Shown here: piece after piece, positions 16,082-23,167 of the stretch
Position numbering within the stretch: position 1 is the stretch's first letter
How the letters are laid out: each line of letters opens with the position of its first letter
Source of the DNA: Arthrobacter sp. SO3
GTDB lineage: Bacteria > Actinomycetota > Actinomycetes > Actinomycetales > Micrococcaceae
DNA: 37,123 bases
Assembly: GCF_020532825.1 (NCBI RefSeq)
Contig: NZ_MQTS01000069.1
Coordinates: 1 to 37,123 of the forward strand
Direction: 5' to 3'
Translations under genes and position numbers: made by a program
Notes under the pieces: model-generated
Seen by the model: only the letters and a program-made list of their open reading frames with translations
What the model was told of the DNA's origin: nothing
Databases searched by the model: none

Positions 16082-16537
16082 TCAGGTATGTCCGGCGCGC
16101 AGATGGCTCAGAACCAGGCCGACGGGGATACTGACGGCCAATACAAGGTAGAAGGCCCGAAGGAGTGCGACCGCGATTGGCCGTTGGGCGTGGCGTGTTC
16201 CGGCGCCGGCGAGCACCAGCCCGGCCACCAGCAGGAGGCCGCCGGCATCGGTGATGACTGGGATGGCAGCGAGTGCGCCGGCGACGACCAGGGCGTTGCC
16301 GATGTTCCAGGACCCGAACAGCATCCACTGCTGTGCCGGTCGGAGCGGTGCGGCGCCGAGGGTCAGGCGCTGGTTGCTGATGGCACATTGGGCCACGCCA
16401 CAGACGAGCACCAGATAGGCGGCAAGCCAGCTGCCGCGGTCGAAGTGCAAGGGGCCGGCGACGGCGGCGACAAGGCCGCCGAGAACGATGAAGCCAACGC
16501 CGGCTGCGTAACCGACTCGTTCGGGGACCCCGTTCAT
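16082..16537 (-). CDS. small integral membrane protein, coupled to the DUF2249 gene
   Basis: A 151-residue protein with about five hydrophobic helices (VGYAAGVGFIVLGGLVAAVA; WLAAYLVLVCGVAQCAI; WNIGNALVVAGALAAIPVI; GLLLVAGLVLAGAG; ALLRAFYLVLAVSIPVGLVL). Its ATG at 16537 overlaps the TGA of the upstream cupin/hemerythrin/DUF2249 gene as ATGA, so translation is very likely coupled. Family not recognised; the strict coupling suggests it works with the DUF2249 protein, perhaps as a membrane partner in NO or oxygen handling. That role is inferred from context. Confidence 0.72.
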   Translation of the reverse strand: MNGVPERVGYAAGVGFIVLGGLVAAVAGPLHFDRGSWLAAYLVLVCGVAQCAISNQRLTLGAAPLRPAQQWMLFGSWNIGNALVVAGALAAIPVITDAGGLLLVAGLVLAGAGTRHAQRPIAVALLRAFYLVLAVSIPVGLVLSHLRAGHT

Positions 16538-17730
16538 GTCAGCGACGCGGCCGAGAATTGGAGCCGCCAAGCTTCCGGACCACGGTCGAGGTAGCTGACA
16601 GTAAAGCGTCCCGGGGTCCGCTCCTCTACCTGGGCCAGGAGCGGGAGGGGATCGTGGGGTGCGACCAGAATCAGTCCCTCGCCGGCGCCGACCCCGTCGA
16701 GGGCACCAAAGACGGTGGCGTGCCGGATCGCGTGCGGGACGTTCCGGACATCCAGTTCCACGTATGCGGGTTCGTCGACGATGCCGCATTCGCAATGTGT
16801 GGCGCCCTTGGAAGCCGGGGCGCCGTCGTCGACCATTAGCGATTCGATGTCCGACCAGAGCGAACCGAGGGACAGTCCGCCTGTCCGGGCCAGGACCGGG
16901 AGGGCGTGGTCCGCGAAGAACCTTAGGTGCTGGCCGAGGTGCATACGCAGCTCCACGGCCACGCTGGCAACTTCAACATGACCGCGGAGGTTGGCCAGGC
17001 GCCAGATGATACCGGTGACGAGTTCGCGTTCTGTGCGGAGCCGGTGGGCGAGGTCGGCATCGATCCGGCTTAGGGCCGGATCGATTACCTCCTGTTCTGC
17101 CTCGAGCAGTGCGCCCAGCGTGTCGCGGGACCAGCCAAGCAGCGTTGCAAATGCCTGCCGCATCCGCTCCTCGTCGCCGGCAGCTGCCGCGTCGAGGAGT
17201 TGCGTTGTGTAAGTGGCAGCGCTCCCCGTGAGCTCTGCGTGCCTTGCGATTACGCGTTCGACGGCATCCGAATCCGGTCGGGTGGAGGCCAGCACCACGT
17301 TCGACCGTCGTGCCGGCTCCGGCGTCGAGGCGGCAGCGGGAGCGTCGACTGTCGCGGGGCTGTCCAGCCTGTGCGCGCGGGTGGTGGCTGGTGCACGTTC
17401 GCAGATGGTGAGCATCAGGTGCGCGGGCGTTAACGCTTCGACCGAATGCGGCTGGCCCGCATCGAGGTGGATGATTGCGCCGGTGGGCAGATCAACCCGT
17501 TCGCCGCCGACGTCGAGGGCTGCATGGCCGCTCAGCACCTGCAGAAGGATCGGCGCGGTGGCGGTGTGCTCTCTCATCACCGCGCCCTCGTCGATGGTGA
17601 GGCGGACAACGCCGGCTCCCGCCCCTTTGAAGACTCGAGTGGATCTTACCGCCCCGGCGTCGACCGGAAGTGCAGCCAGCAGAGCTTCGGCGTTAGCGGC
17701 GATCAGAGTGTGGTTTCCCGCAGTCATCAT
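16534..17730 (-). CDS. cupin / hemerythrin-like / DUF2249 fusion protein
   Basis: A 398-residue three-part cytosolic protein. Residues about 35-110 form a cupin (MREHTATAPILLQVLSGHAA, LDAGQPHSVEAL). Residues about 150-290 are all-helical with spaced His/Glu (ARHAELTGS, LEAEQEVIDP, GHVEVASVAVELRMHLGQHL) and look like a hemerythrin-type HHE bundle, although the ligand set cannot be proven. A CECG motif precedes the C-terminal DUF2249 domain (ELDVRNVPHAIRHATVFGAL to the end). DUF2249 proteins often occur with NO reductases, hemerythrins and Fe-S assembly. GGAGG precedes two adjacent ATG codons. It is divergent from a truncated haemoglobin and coupled to a membrane protein, suggesting a diatomic-gas or nitrosative-stress role. 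Confidence 0.8.
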   Translation of the reverse strand: MMTAGNHTLIAANAEALLAALPVDAGAVRSTRVFKGAGAGVVRLTIDEGAVMREHTATAPILLQVLSGHAALDVGGERVDLPTGAIIHLDAGQPHSVEALTPAHLMLTICERAPATTRAHRLDSPATVDAPAAASTPEPARRSNVVLASTRPDSDAVERVIARHAELTGSAATYTTQLLDAAAAGDEERMRQAFATLLGWSRDTLGALLEAEQEVIDPALSRIDADLAHRLRTERELVTGIIWRLANLRGHVEVASVAVELRMHLGQHLRFFADHALPVLARTGGLSLGSLWSDIESLMVDDGAPASKGATHCECGIVDEPAYVELDVRNVPHAIRHATVFGALDGVGAGEGLILVAPHDPLPLLAQVEERTPGRFTVSYLDRGPEAWRLQFSAASLT

Positions 17731-17798
17731 TCATCCTCCGTGGTCTCGAATGTGCTTTAAAAGTAACACCATCATTTTTATTCGATTACACTGGTTCC
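17731..17798. promoter_or_regulatory. divergent AT-rich control region of the haemoglobin/DUF2249 module
   Basis: This 68-base spacer is far richer in A and T than its surroundings. TACACT at 17787-17792 is a candidate -10 for the haemoglobin gene, six bases before the ATG, implying a leaderless message. AGTAA (17762-17766) and TTACACT (17786-17792) form an imperfect inverted repeat and may be the operator of the regulator encoded at 18229-18918. Confidence 0.45.
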
Positions 17799-18245
17799 AT
17801 GAACGGAGACCTGAAGGACCGGTCCGATGTCGCCCTGCTGGTAGAAGAGTTCTACCGACGCGCCTTTGCCGACCCGCTGATCGGGCCTATTTTCACCCAT
17901 ATAGCCAAGATGGATCTCGTCCGTCATCTGCCGATCATGTGCGACTTCTGGGAGACCGTGCTGTTCAGCGCCGGCCTCTATCGGCGTAACGCCCTGCAGA
18001 TGCATCTGGTGCTTAACGCCCGTTTTCCGTTGCAGCAGGAACACTTCGAGCGGTGGCTCACCTTGTGGGCTGCGAACGTCGACGAGCACTTTGCGGGGGA
18101 GAAGGCCGACCTCGCCAAGATCCAGGCCACGCGCATTGCCGGGTCCATCCACCGGCGGCTTGAAGGCCGTTCCGGCAGCGATTTCGAGACCCTGAAGCCG
18201 CGCAGGGCCCGCGAGGAGGAATCGGCGGATGCCCGCGGGATCTGA
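17799..18245 (+). CDS. group III truncated haemoglobin
   Basis: A 148-residue 2-over-2 globin of the TrHb3 class. Features include DVALLVEEFYRRAFADPLIGPIF (A to B helices), a CDFWETVLFSAGLY block, the proximal haem ligand H69 in LQMHLVLNARF, and EHFERWLTLW with the conserved Trp. Group III globins bind O2, NO or CO and are linked to microaerobic or NO stress. The last 25 residues are charged and overlap the next gene. The HTH regulator ATG (18229) lies 17 bases inside this gene, so the two form an operon. Divergent from the cupin/HHE/DUF2249 gene. Confidence 0.9.
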   Translation: MNGDLKDRSDVALLVEEFYRRAFADPLIGPIFTHIAKMDLVRHLPIMCDFWETVLFSAGLYRRNALQMHLVLNARFPLQQEHFERWLTLWAANVDEHFAGEKADLAKIQATRIAGSIHRRLEGRSGSDFETLKPRRAREEESADARGI

Positions 18246-18918
18246 AGCGGCGCCACACGCCGGACGTTCCGCGCCGGGCAGCGCCCTGAGGGACGAGAAC
18301 TACCATTCCGCGTTGGCATCGCACACGCGGCGGCGTGTCCTCGACGCCGTGGCCGGTTCGTCCGGTCCCCTGGAGGCGCAGGCCATCGCCAGCGTGCTGG
18401 AACTGCACGTTTCCACGGTCCGGTTCCACCTGGACCTACTTGAGGAGGCGCGGCTCGTCCAGCGCGAATCCGGCGGGGACAGGCGCCGCGGCCGCCCGCG
18501 TGTGCTGTATACGGCCGTCCTCGAGGCCGAACGCGATGAGGGTTCACGGGAGCAGCTGATCGAGGTGCTCGCCGGAGCCCTCGCACGCAGCGACGCGGAC
18601 CAGGGACGGAGCAGTGCCATTAACGCCGGCCGTGACTGGGCACGCGGGCTCCTAGCCGAACGCTCCGACTCCGTCGATCGACGGAGCGTGCTCCTTGAGG
18701 TCCTTGACGGGCTCGGCTTCGACCCATCGCCGGACGGCGATGCCATCGAGTTGCGGTGGTGCCCGTTCCGCCATGCCGCGAGGCGGCACCCGCAGGTTGT
18801 CTGCTCGGTCCACCTCGGACTCGTGCAACAGTTACTCGGCGGCGACGGCGACGCGCCGCCGGACGTGCATCTGCTCCCTTTTGTTCAACCAAGTCTATGC
18901 GTCATCACCCTGCCCTGA
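18229..18918 (+). CDS. HTH transcriptional regulator with SufR-like cysteine pattern
   Basis: A 229-residue regulator. Residues about 25-95 form a winged helix-turn-helix (HTRRRVLDAV, EAQAIASVLELHVSTVRFHL, wing with RRRGRPRVLY) as in DeoR/ArsR-like and SufR-type proteins. The C-terminal effector domain holds C178 (RWCPFRHAA), C192 (VVCSVHLGL) and C224 (PSLCVI). Spacing of about 14 and 32 residues resembles the cysteines that hold the [4Fe-4S] cluster in SufR, so cluster-based sensing of NO, O2 or iron is plausible but unproven. It overlaps the haemoglobin gene by 17 bases and probably regulates the divergent module. Confidence 0.82.
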   Translation: MPAGSEAAPHAGRSAPGSALRDENYHSALASHTRRRVLDAVAGSSGPLEAQAIASVLELHVSTVRFHLDLLEEARLVQRESGGDRRRGRPRVLYTAVLEAERDEGSREQLIEVLAGALARSDADQGRSSAINAGRDWARGLLAERSDSVDRRSVLLEVLDGLGFDPSPDGDAIELRWCPFRHAARRHPQVVCSVHLGLVQQLLGGDGDAPPDVHLLPFVQPSLCVITLP

Positions 18919-19380
18919 ACCATTACACCGGTACCGAACCGATTGCTGTTTAGCTCCGGACTTAGATCGATCGCGGTGACGGGGCCGTCCTGTCCTTCGA
19001 CTTTTAGCGGACGACTACACCCGAGGCAAGGCGCTGTGCAGCAAAGAAAGAGCGGGTGACAACTCGGAGGTCTCGGCTACCAGGTCGCCCTCGAACACCT
19101 GCAGGGGACCGGATAGGGGGCCGATACCCCGCGCCGGTGAACCGATTGGCCCGGCCGCACCCCGGCCCATATCACCTTCATTTTCGCGTCAGGCCTGGAA
19201 CGCGCTGGCTGGGGCGCGGGCGCAGGCCTGCTGAGCGGTCCGGTGCATCCTCATGGTGATGTGGCTCCTGCAGGGATCGGGAGAGCATAATGTCACCGAG
19301 GACGAAGACCCACAGGGTTTTTCGCCGCTTCGGGCGTCACTTTTCCACGGAAGGTATCAGTGCCGTGCGGCAAGTCAGCG
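18919..19380. other. 462-base stretch with no recognisable gene
   Basis: I looked in all frames and saw only short low-complexity reading frames without family motifs. There is no tRNA-like fold. A promoter for the DUF488 gene must lie here if that gene is transcribed on its own, but no convincing -35/-10 pair stood out. Confidence 0.5.
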
Positions 19381-19393
19381 AGGAGGCTGGGGA

Positions 19394-19756
19394 ATGTCGA
19401 CTACAACGGATGTTCAGGTGCGCCGGGTCTATGATGCGACCAGGGACGACGACGGCATGCGGGTTCTGGTGGACCACATCTGGCCCCGCGGGATGACCAA
19501 GGCCAAGGCGGCACTGGACGAGTGGTGCAAAGACGTCTCCCCGTCAACGGAGCTGCGCAAATGGTACGGCCACGACCCTGCCAAGTTCGACGAGTTTGCC
19601 AAGCGCTACAAGGCCGAGCTTAAAGACCCCGCCCGGGCGCAGGCGCTTGAGCATCTGCGCGAACTCGCCAAGGGCCAACGGCTGACGTTGCTGACGGCAA
19701 CCAAAGCCGCCGACATCAGTGAGGCCCATGTCCTGGCCGACCTGATCGGACGGTAG
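19394..19756 (+). CDS. DUF488 family protein
   Basis: A 120-residue DUF488 protein. Typical features are VQVRRVYD at the start, the block VLVDHIWPRGMTK, LDEWCKDVSPSTELRKWYGH (with conserved Asp/Trp/Lys) and the ending LTLLTATKAADISEAHVLADL. An AGGAGG ribosome site eight bases before the ATG at 19394 fixes the start. The family (YeaO-like) is small, cytosolic and of uncertain biochemical role. It stands alone between the haemoglobin operon and a broken universal stress protein gene. Confidence 0.88.
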   Translation: MSTTTDVQVRRVYDATRDDDGMRVLVDHIWPRGMTKAKAALDEWCKDVSPSTELRKWYGHDPAKFDEFAKRYKAELKDPARAQALEHLRELAKGQRLTLLTATKAADISEAHVLADLIGR

Positions 19757-19809
19757 CCACCTTGCGTCCGGCGCACCCCAGGAGAAGGACTTCCGGAAGG
19801 AACCGATCC

Positions 19810-20058
19810 ATGACTGGGAACGGCACAACCACTGACGCGGCCGGAGCTGATCCCGACCAGGCGGTGAGCAACACGCATGGCGCGAGGATCGTGGAAGGGG
19901 TGGACGGATCCGACGAATCCCGGGCCGCACTGCATTGGGCCGTTCCAGCAGCGCGGCTCCACGGCTTCGGTCTCCATCCGCCGACCAGGAAGACACGGAG
20001 TGAGAGTACGTATGGGAACCTTCGCGGTTGCCGCCGGTTTCTTTGCTCGCGGCGATGA
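19810..20058 (+). pseudogene. truncated universal stress protein
   Basis: ATG at 19810 gives MTGNGTTTDAAGADPDQAVS, then ARIVEGVDGSDESRAALHWA and ARLHGFGL, the standard first strand and helix of a universal stress protein (compare RIVVGVDGSDES). After about residue 55 the sequence becomes unrelated (PPTRKTRSES onwards), and the ATP-binding GxxGxxxxxxxxxG(S/T) motif is never reached. It is a 5' fragment. GGAAGGAACC lies at the ribosome-site position. The intact USP at 35293 is a different protein. Confidence 0.65.
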
Positions 20059-20356
20059 GTCCAGCACATCGATGGTCCGTTACCCAAGGCGTGTTTTCGT
20101 GCCGAAACCCGGGGTCGGGTGCTCCTGACCTCCGTACGGACGGGGCAGAGGTTCTCCCGTCCCGCAGGTACCGCCCGGCCAGGGCCCGCAGCTCAGACCC
20201 GGCCCCAACAAGACGTGGTGCCGGGCGGCGCCGTATGAGGGCGGTGACGAGCGCGCGGATCAGTGGGGTTGGCACCGTGGCCGATGACATCGACCCCGGG
20301 GTTACCCGACGTCCACAGAAGTGTTTCTGCGGGTCGAACCACTGCATGCCGGCTCG
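20059..20356. other. 298-base stretch without a supported gene
   Basis: No intact gene. On the reverse strand, VPTPLIRALVTALIRRRPAP followed by LRALAGRYL is faintly like the C-terminal tail of an SDR, but the match is too weak to annotate. It ends at the strong hairpin at 20357-20389. Confidence 0.4.
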
Positions 20357-20389
20357 GGCCCAGTCCGCTGGACCCCAGCGGACTGGGCC
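20357..20389. terminator. perfect 15-bp stem hairpin, probable bidirectional terminator
   Basis: GGCCCAGTCCGCTGG, a three-base ACC loop and the exact reverse complement form a 15-bp perfect stem. It lies 68 bases beyond the stop of the molybdopterin oxidoreductase gene (reading leftwards) and downstream of the DUF488/USP-fragment side (reading rightwards). There is no T-run, but such I-shaped hairpins terminate transcription in actinobacteria. Confidence 0.6.
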
Positions 20390-20457
20390 GCCGCGTTCTT
20401 TACCTAGCCCGCTCGTCATGGGAGGTTCCGGGATTTCGTCGGGTGTGGGGCGTGATG

Positions 20458-22254
20458 CTAGATGGATTGGCGGTAGCCGAAGAATTCGTGGTCGTTGTTG
20501 TACCCGCCTTCGCCGCCGCCGATGTGGGAGAAGTCCTTGACGAATTCGATGCCTTTGATCCATTTGACGAGTTTGAAGCCGAGCTGGACCTCGTTGCGCA
20601 GACGCAGCGGTGCGCCGTGTCCGTAGGGCAGCGGCGCGTTGTTCATGTCGTAGGCGAGCATGGTGAGGTGGTAGCTCATCTGTTCGATCGGCTGCGCGTC
20701 ATAGTAGATGCCGCCGTCGGATCCTTCGGCGAAGGAGTAGAAGATCACCCACTTCGCCTCCGGGTCCGGCTGCACCAGGTCGATGATGGTTTGCATGGAG
20801 ACGCCGCCCCATTTGGCGACGCCTGACCAGCCCTGGATGCAGAAGTGCTGGGTGATCTGCTCATGGTGGGCCAGTCCGTGAAGCTGGGCCAGGTCGAGTT
20901 CCACCGGGTTCTTTACGAGGCCGGAGACCCGGAGGCGGTAGTCGGCGAAGCCTGTGGCCAGAAGCGTTTTGTATTCGGTGGATTCGGGGTACTTGCCGTT
21001 GTGCCACATATACGGGGAAATGTCTTTTTCGGTGTACCGTCCGGGTTTGGAATCGAGGTGCTCGAACAGCCGTTGCGCCGGTCCGATGAGCGCAAACCCG
21101 ATCCGCTGGACCATCCGCGGATGCCGGTAGGTGAGCGGGGTGACGCCCACCCAGATCACGATCATTATGGCCAGGGATGCGGCGAAGACCCAGAACCCGT
21201 ACCAGTCCCCGGAGTTGCGGCCCGCATACATGTAGTTGAAGTTCCGCAGTGCCTCTGTCGCGACGACGAGGGAGACGTGCATCACGATGAACAGCACGAA
21301 CCAGACCAGGACCAGGAAATGCAGCGACCGGGCGACCTGGATGCTGAAGACCCTGCTGATCCGCCTGAATTTTGTGGACAGCGCCGGGGACATGCCCAGC
21401 CCGGTGATGAACGCCAGCGGCGCGGCGATAAAGACCGTGATGAAGTAGGCGAGGACCTGGAGACTGTTGTAGGCCACCCAACTGTCGTCGGTTGGCCAGT
21501 TCAGGGAGGCGTACTGGATGGACATCGAGAGGGCATTGGGGATGACGTCCCAATTGGTGGGCACCAGGCGGAGCCACTGCCCCGTGGTGAAGATGAGAAG
21601 GTAAAAGATCAGGCCATTGAGCAGCCAGAGCGTGTCCATACCCAGGTGCCACCAGCGTGCCAGTCCGATTGAGTGCCGCCGGCCCGGCAGGCCCACGCCG
21701 TCGGGGAGGGTGATGGAGTCCTGCTTGGCCGTGTACAGCGGGTCTGCCGGTACCGGCGTCTGCATCCGGAACCATTCCTTGCCCGGGGTTGAGTGCCGGG
21801 TCCAGTACAGCCTCGGATGATCGGCAAGGATGGCTAGCCCTGCCCGGATGATGGGGACCAGGAGCACCATGTTGAAGAAATGCTGCCACCCGATCCAGGC
21901 AGGGAACCCCGCCCGGGCTTCGGCTCCGGGCGGAACAACCCGGCCCGGATATTCCCTGATGAACTCCGCCACGGCGGGGACACCACGAAGTCCCTTGGCG
22001 AGGGCCACGGCAGTGATCAGCAGCACGAAGCCGATCGGCAGCAACCACAGCAGGTTAAACCATTTGCTGTTCCCTATGCGCACCCGCGGCGCCACCCCGT
22101 ATTGCGCAGGAGCGGACCCGGCCCAGGAGTCATCGACGACGGCGTTCGCTTCCGTTGAGAGCTCCTCCCGGAAGCTGGCCGGCGTCCGCGGGCCCGTGGC
22201 GGAGACAGCGGACCGGGAACCGTCCGGGTTGTCCAGATTATAGTCACGTGCCAC
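20458..22254 (-). CDS. membrane cytochrome b fused to a sulfite-oxidase-like molybdopterin oxidoreductase
   Basis: A 598-residue fusion. After a soluble N-terminus of about 60 residues, residues roughly 65-380 hold five or so membrane helices with His residues suited to b-type haem (GWQHFFNMVLLV, RWWHLGMDTLWLL, ARSLHFLVLVWF, FIVMHVSLV), like the cytochrome b of hydrogenases or formate dehydrogenases. Residues about 395-570 form the oxidoreductase molybdopterin domain (ADYRLRVSGLVKNPVELDL), with C472 in HFCIQGWSGVAKWGGV as the probable Mo ligand, and HGAPLRLRNEVQLGFKLVKW. The start is GTG with GAAGG upstream. The domain lies at the membrane and could reduce or oxidise small S/N oxides. Divergent from sdhC; substrate unknown. 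Confidence 0.88.
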   Translation of the reverse strand: MARDYNLDNPDGSRSAVSATGPRTPASFREELSTEANAVVDDSWAGSAPAQYGVAPRVRIGNSKWFNLLWLLPIGFVLLITAVALAKGLRGVPAVAEFIREYPGRVVPPGAEARAGFPAWIGWQHFFNMVLLVPIIRAGLAILADHPRLYWTRHSTPGKEWFRMQTPVPADPLYTAKQDSITLPDGVGLPGRRHSIGLARWWHLGMDTLWLLNGLIFYLLIFTTGQWLRLVPTNWDVIPNALSMSIQYASLNWPTDDSWVAYNSLQVLAYFITVFIAAPLAFITGLGMSPALSTKFRRISRVFSIQVARSLHFLVLVWFVLFIVMHVSLVVATEALRNFNYMYAGRNSGDWYGFWVFAASLAIMIVIWVGVTPLTYRHPRMVQRIGFALIGPAQRLFEHLDSKPGRYTEKDISPYMWHNGKYPESTEYKTLLATGFADYRLRVSGLVKNPVELDLAQLHGLAHHEQITQHFCIQGWSGVAKWGGVSMQTIIDLVQPDPEAKWVIFYSFAEGSDGGIYYDAQPIEQMSYHLTMLAYDMNNAPLPYGHGAPLRLRNEVQLGFKLVKWIKGIEFVKDFSHIGGGEGGYNNDHEFFGYRQSI

Positions 22255-22635
22255 GATGTACCTTCGATCGGTGATGCCCGTGCGGCTTCCGGGGATGCCT
22301 GATCCCTGATCCCCAGATTACGCTTCCGCGATGGACAGGCAACGGGAGATCTGGGATGACGGGCGCAAGGTCCCTCAGCGCGGGCCGAGGGGCTGCTGAC
22401 TATCTACGCGGCGGTATGGGCACTGGGCCGTCCGTGGTCGGTTTCGTTCGTCTTCGCTAATGTCCGGCTGTCGTGGATACCCGGGCGCCGGTGTCCGGTC
22501 CGGGATCGATGGCCCGATATACTGCCCCACGTCTTTCCGTCCATGCGGGCGAGCCGGCCCCGATCATCACCTTTGTCTGCTGCGTCATTATCCCCTCGAT
22601 CACCGGCAATCCCATGGCGGGCTGCGCCCGGCGGG
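22255..22635. other. 381-base stretch upstream of sdhC without a gene
   Basis: This is the spacer between the divergent molybdopterin oxidoreductase and sdhC genes. No protein-like frame with family motifs was seen. A short tandem repeat of CTGATCC lies near 22302. It presumably carries the oxidoreductase promoter, which I could not place. Confidence 0.45.
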
Positions 22636-22663
22636 TTGACCTTTCCCCAAGCGGTCGTAGACT
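22636..22663 (+). promoter_or_regulatory. probable sdhC promoter
   Basis: TTGACC at 22636-22641, a 16-base spacer and TAGACT at 22658-22663 form the clearest sigma-70-like promoter in the window. It would leave a leader of about 60 bases before the sdhC GTG at 22732. Confidence 0.6.
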
Positions 22664-22731
22664 CACAGGTGAGTCCGCCGTCCGACTATGTACGTCCTTG
22701 GGTCGCCGGCGCACGGAGCGAGGAGGGGCCG

Positions 22732-23112
22732 GTGTCAAAGACTGCATCCTGGACTCTTTACCGCGGGCAACAGGGACAGTGGGCGTGGGTCGCCCACCGG
22801 ATTACCGGCGTTGCTATTTTCTTCTTCCTCCTCGTGCATGTCCTGGATACTTCCATGGTCCGGGTATCGCCCGAGGCCTATAACGCCGTCATAGGCACCT
22901 ACAAGAACCCGGTCATGGGCATAGGGGAGGCCGGCCTGGTCGCGGCCGTGGTCTTCCATGCGTTCGGCGGTGTGCGGATAATCCTCATCGATTTCTGGAA
23001 GAAGGGCCCCAAGTATCATGTCCAAATGCTTTGGGTTGCCCTCGGACTGTGGGCAGTGGTGATGATCCCCTTCCTTTTCATCCACCTTTCCCATGTTTTC
23101 GGCGGCCACTAA
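22732..23112 (+). CDS. sdhC: succinate dehydrogenase cytochrome b subunit
   Basis: A 126-residue membrane anchor with three helices. The pattern TLYRGQQGQWAWVAHRITGV, FFFLLVHVLDTSMVRVSPEA and VVFHAFGGVRIILIDFWKKG is typical of actinobacterial SdhC, including His residues that bind haem b and the Ser/Arg of the quinone site. The GTG start at 22732 has AGGAGGGG just upstream. Normally sdhD and sdhA follow; here sdhB begins only 55 bases after the stop, so the anchor partner and flavoprotein are missing from this locus. It may be an orphan copy whose product depends on subunits encoded elsewhere. Confidence 0.92.
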   Translation: MSKTASWTLYRGQQGQWAWVAHRITGVAIFFFLLVHVLDTSMVRVSPEAYNAVIGTYKNPVMGIGEAGLVAAVVFHAFGGVRIILIDFWKKGPKYHVQMLWVALGLWAVVMIPFLFIHLSHVFGGH

Positions 23113-23167
23113 TAATGTCCGCCATCATGGGAGACCGGAAGAGCCCCAACAGGGAGCGCAGGAGTCC

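Noticed and set aside
19544-20563. Minus-strand 339-codon frame over DUF488 and the following spacer
   Set aside because: It is antisense to the DUF488 protein and has no family motifs; one stretch weakly resembles an SDR tail but cannot be supported.
20861-22048. 395-codon minus-strand frame inside the Mo oxidoreductase gene
   Set aside because: Shadow frame of the real gene, which has haem and Mo ligand motifs; the shadow is low-complexity.
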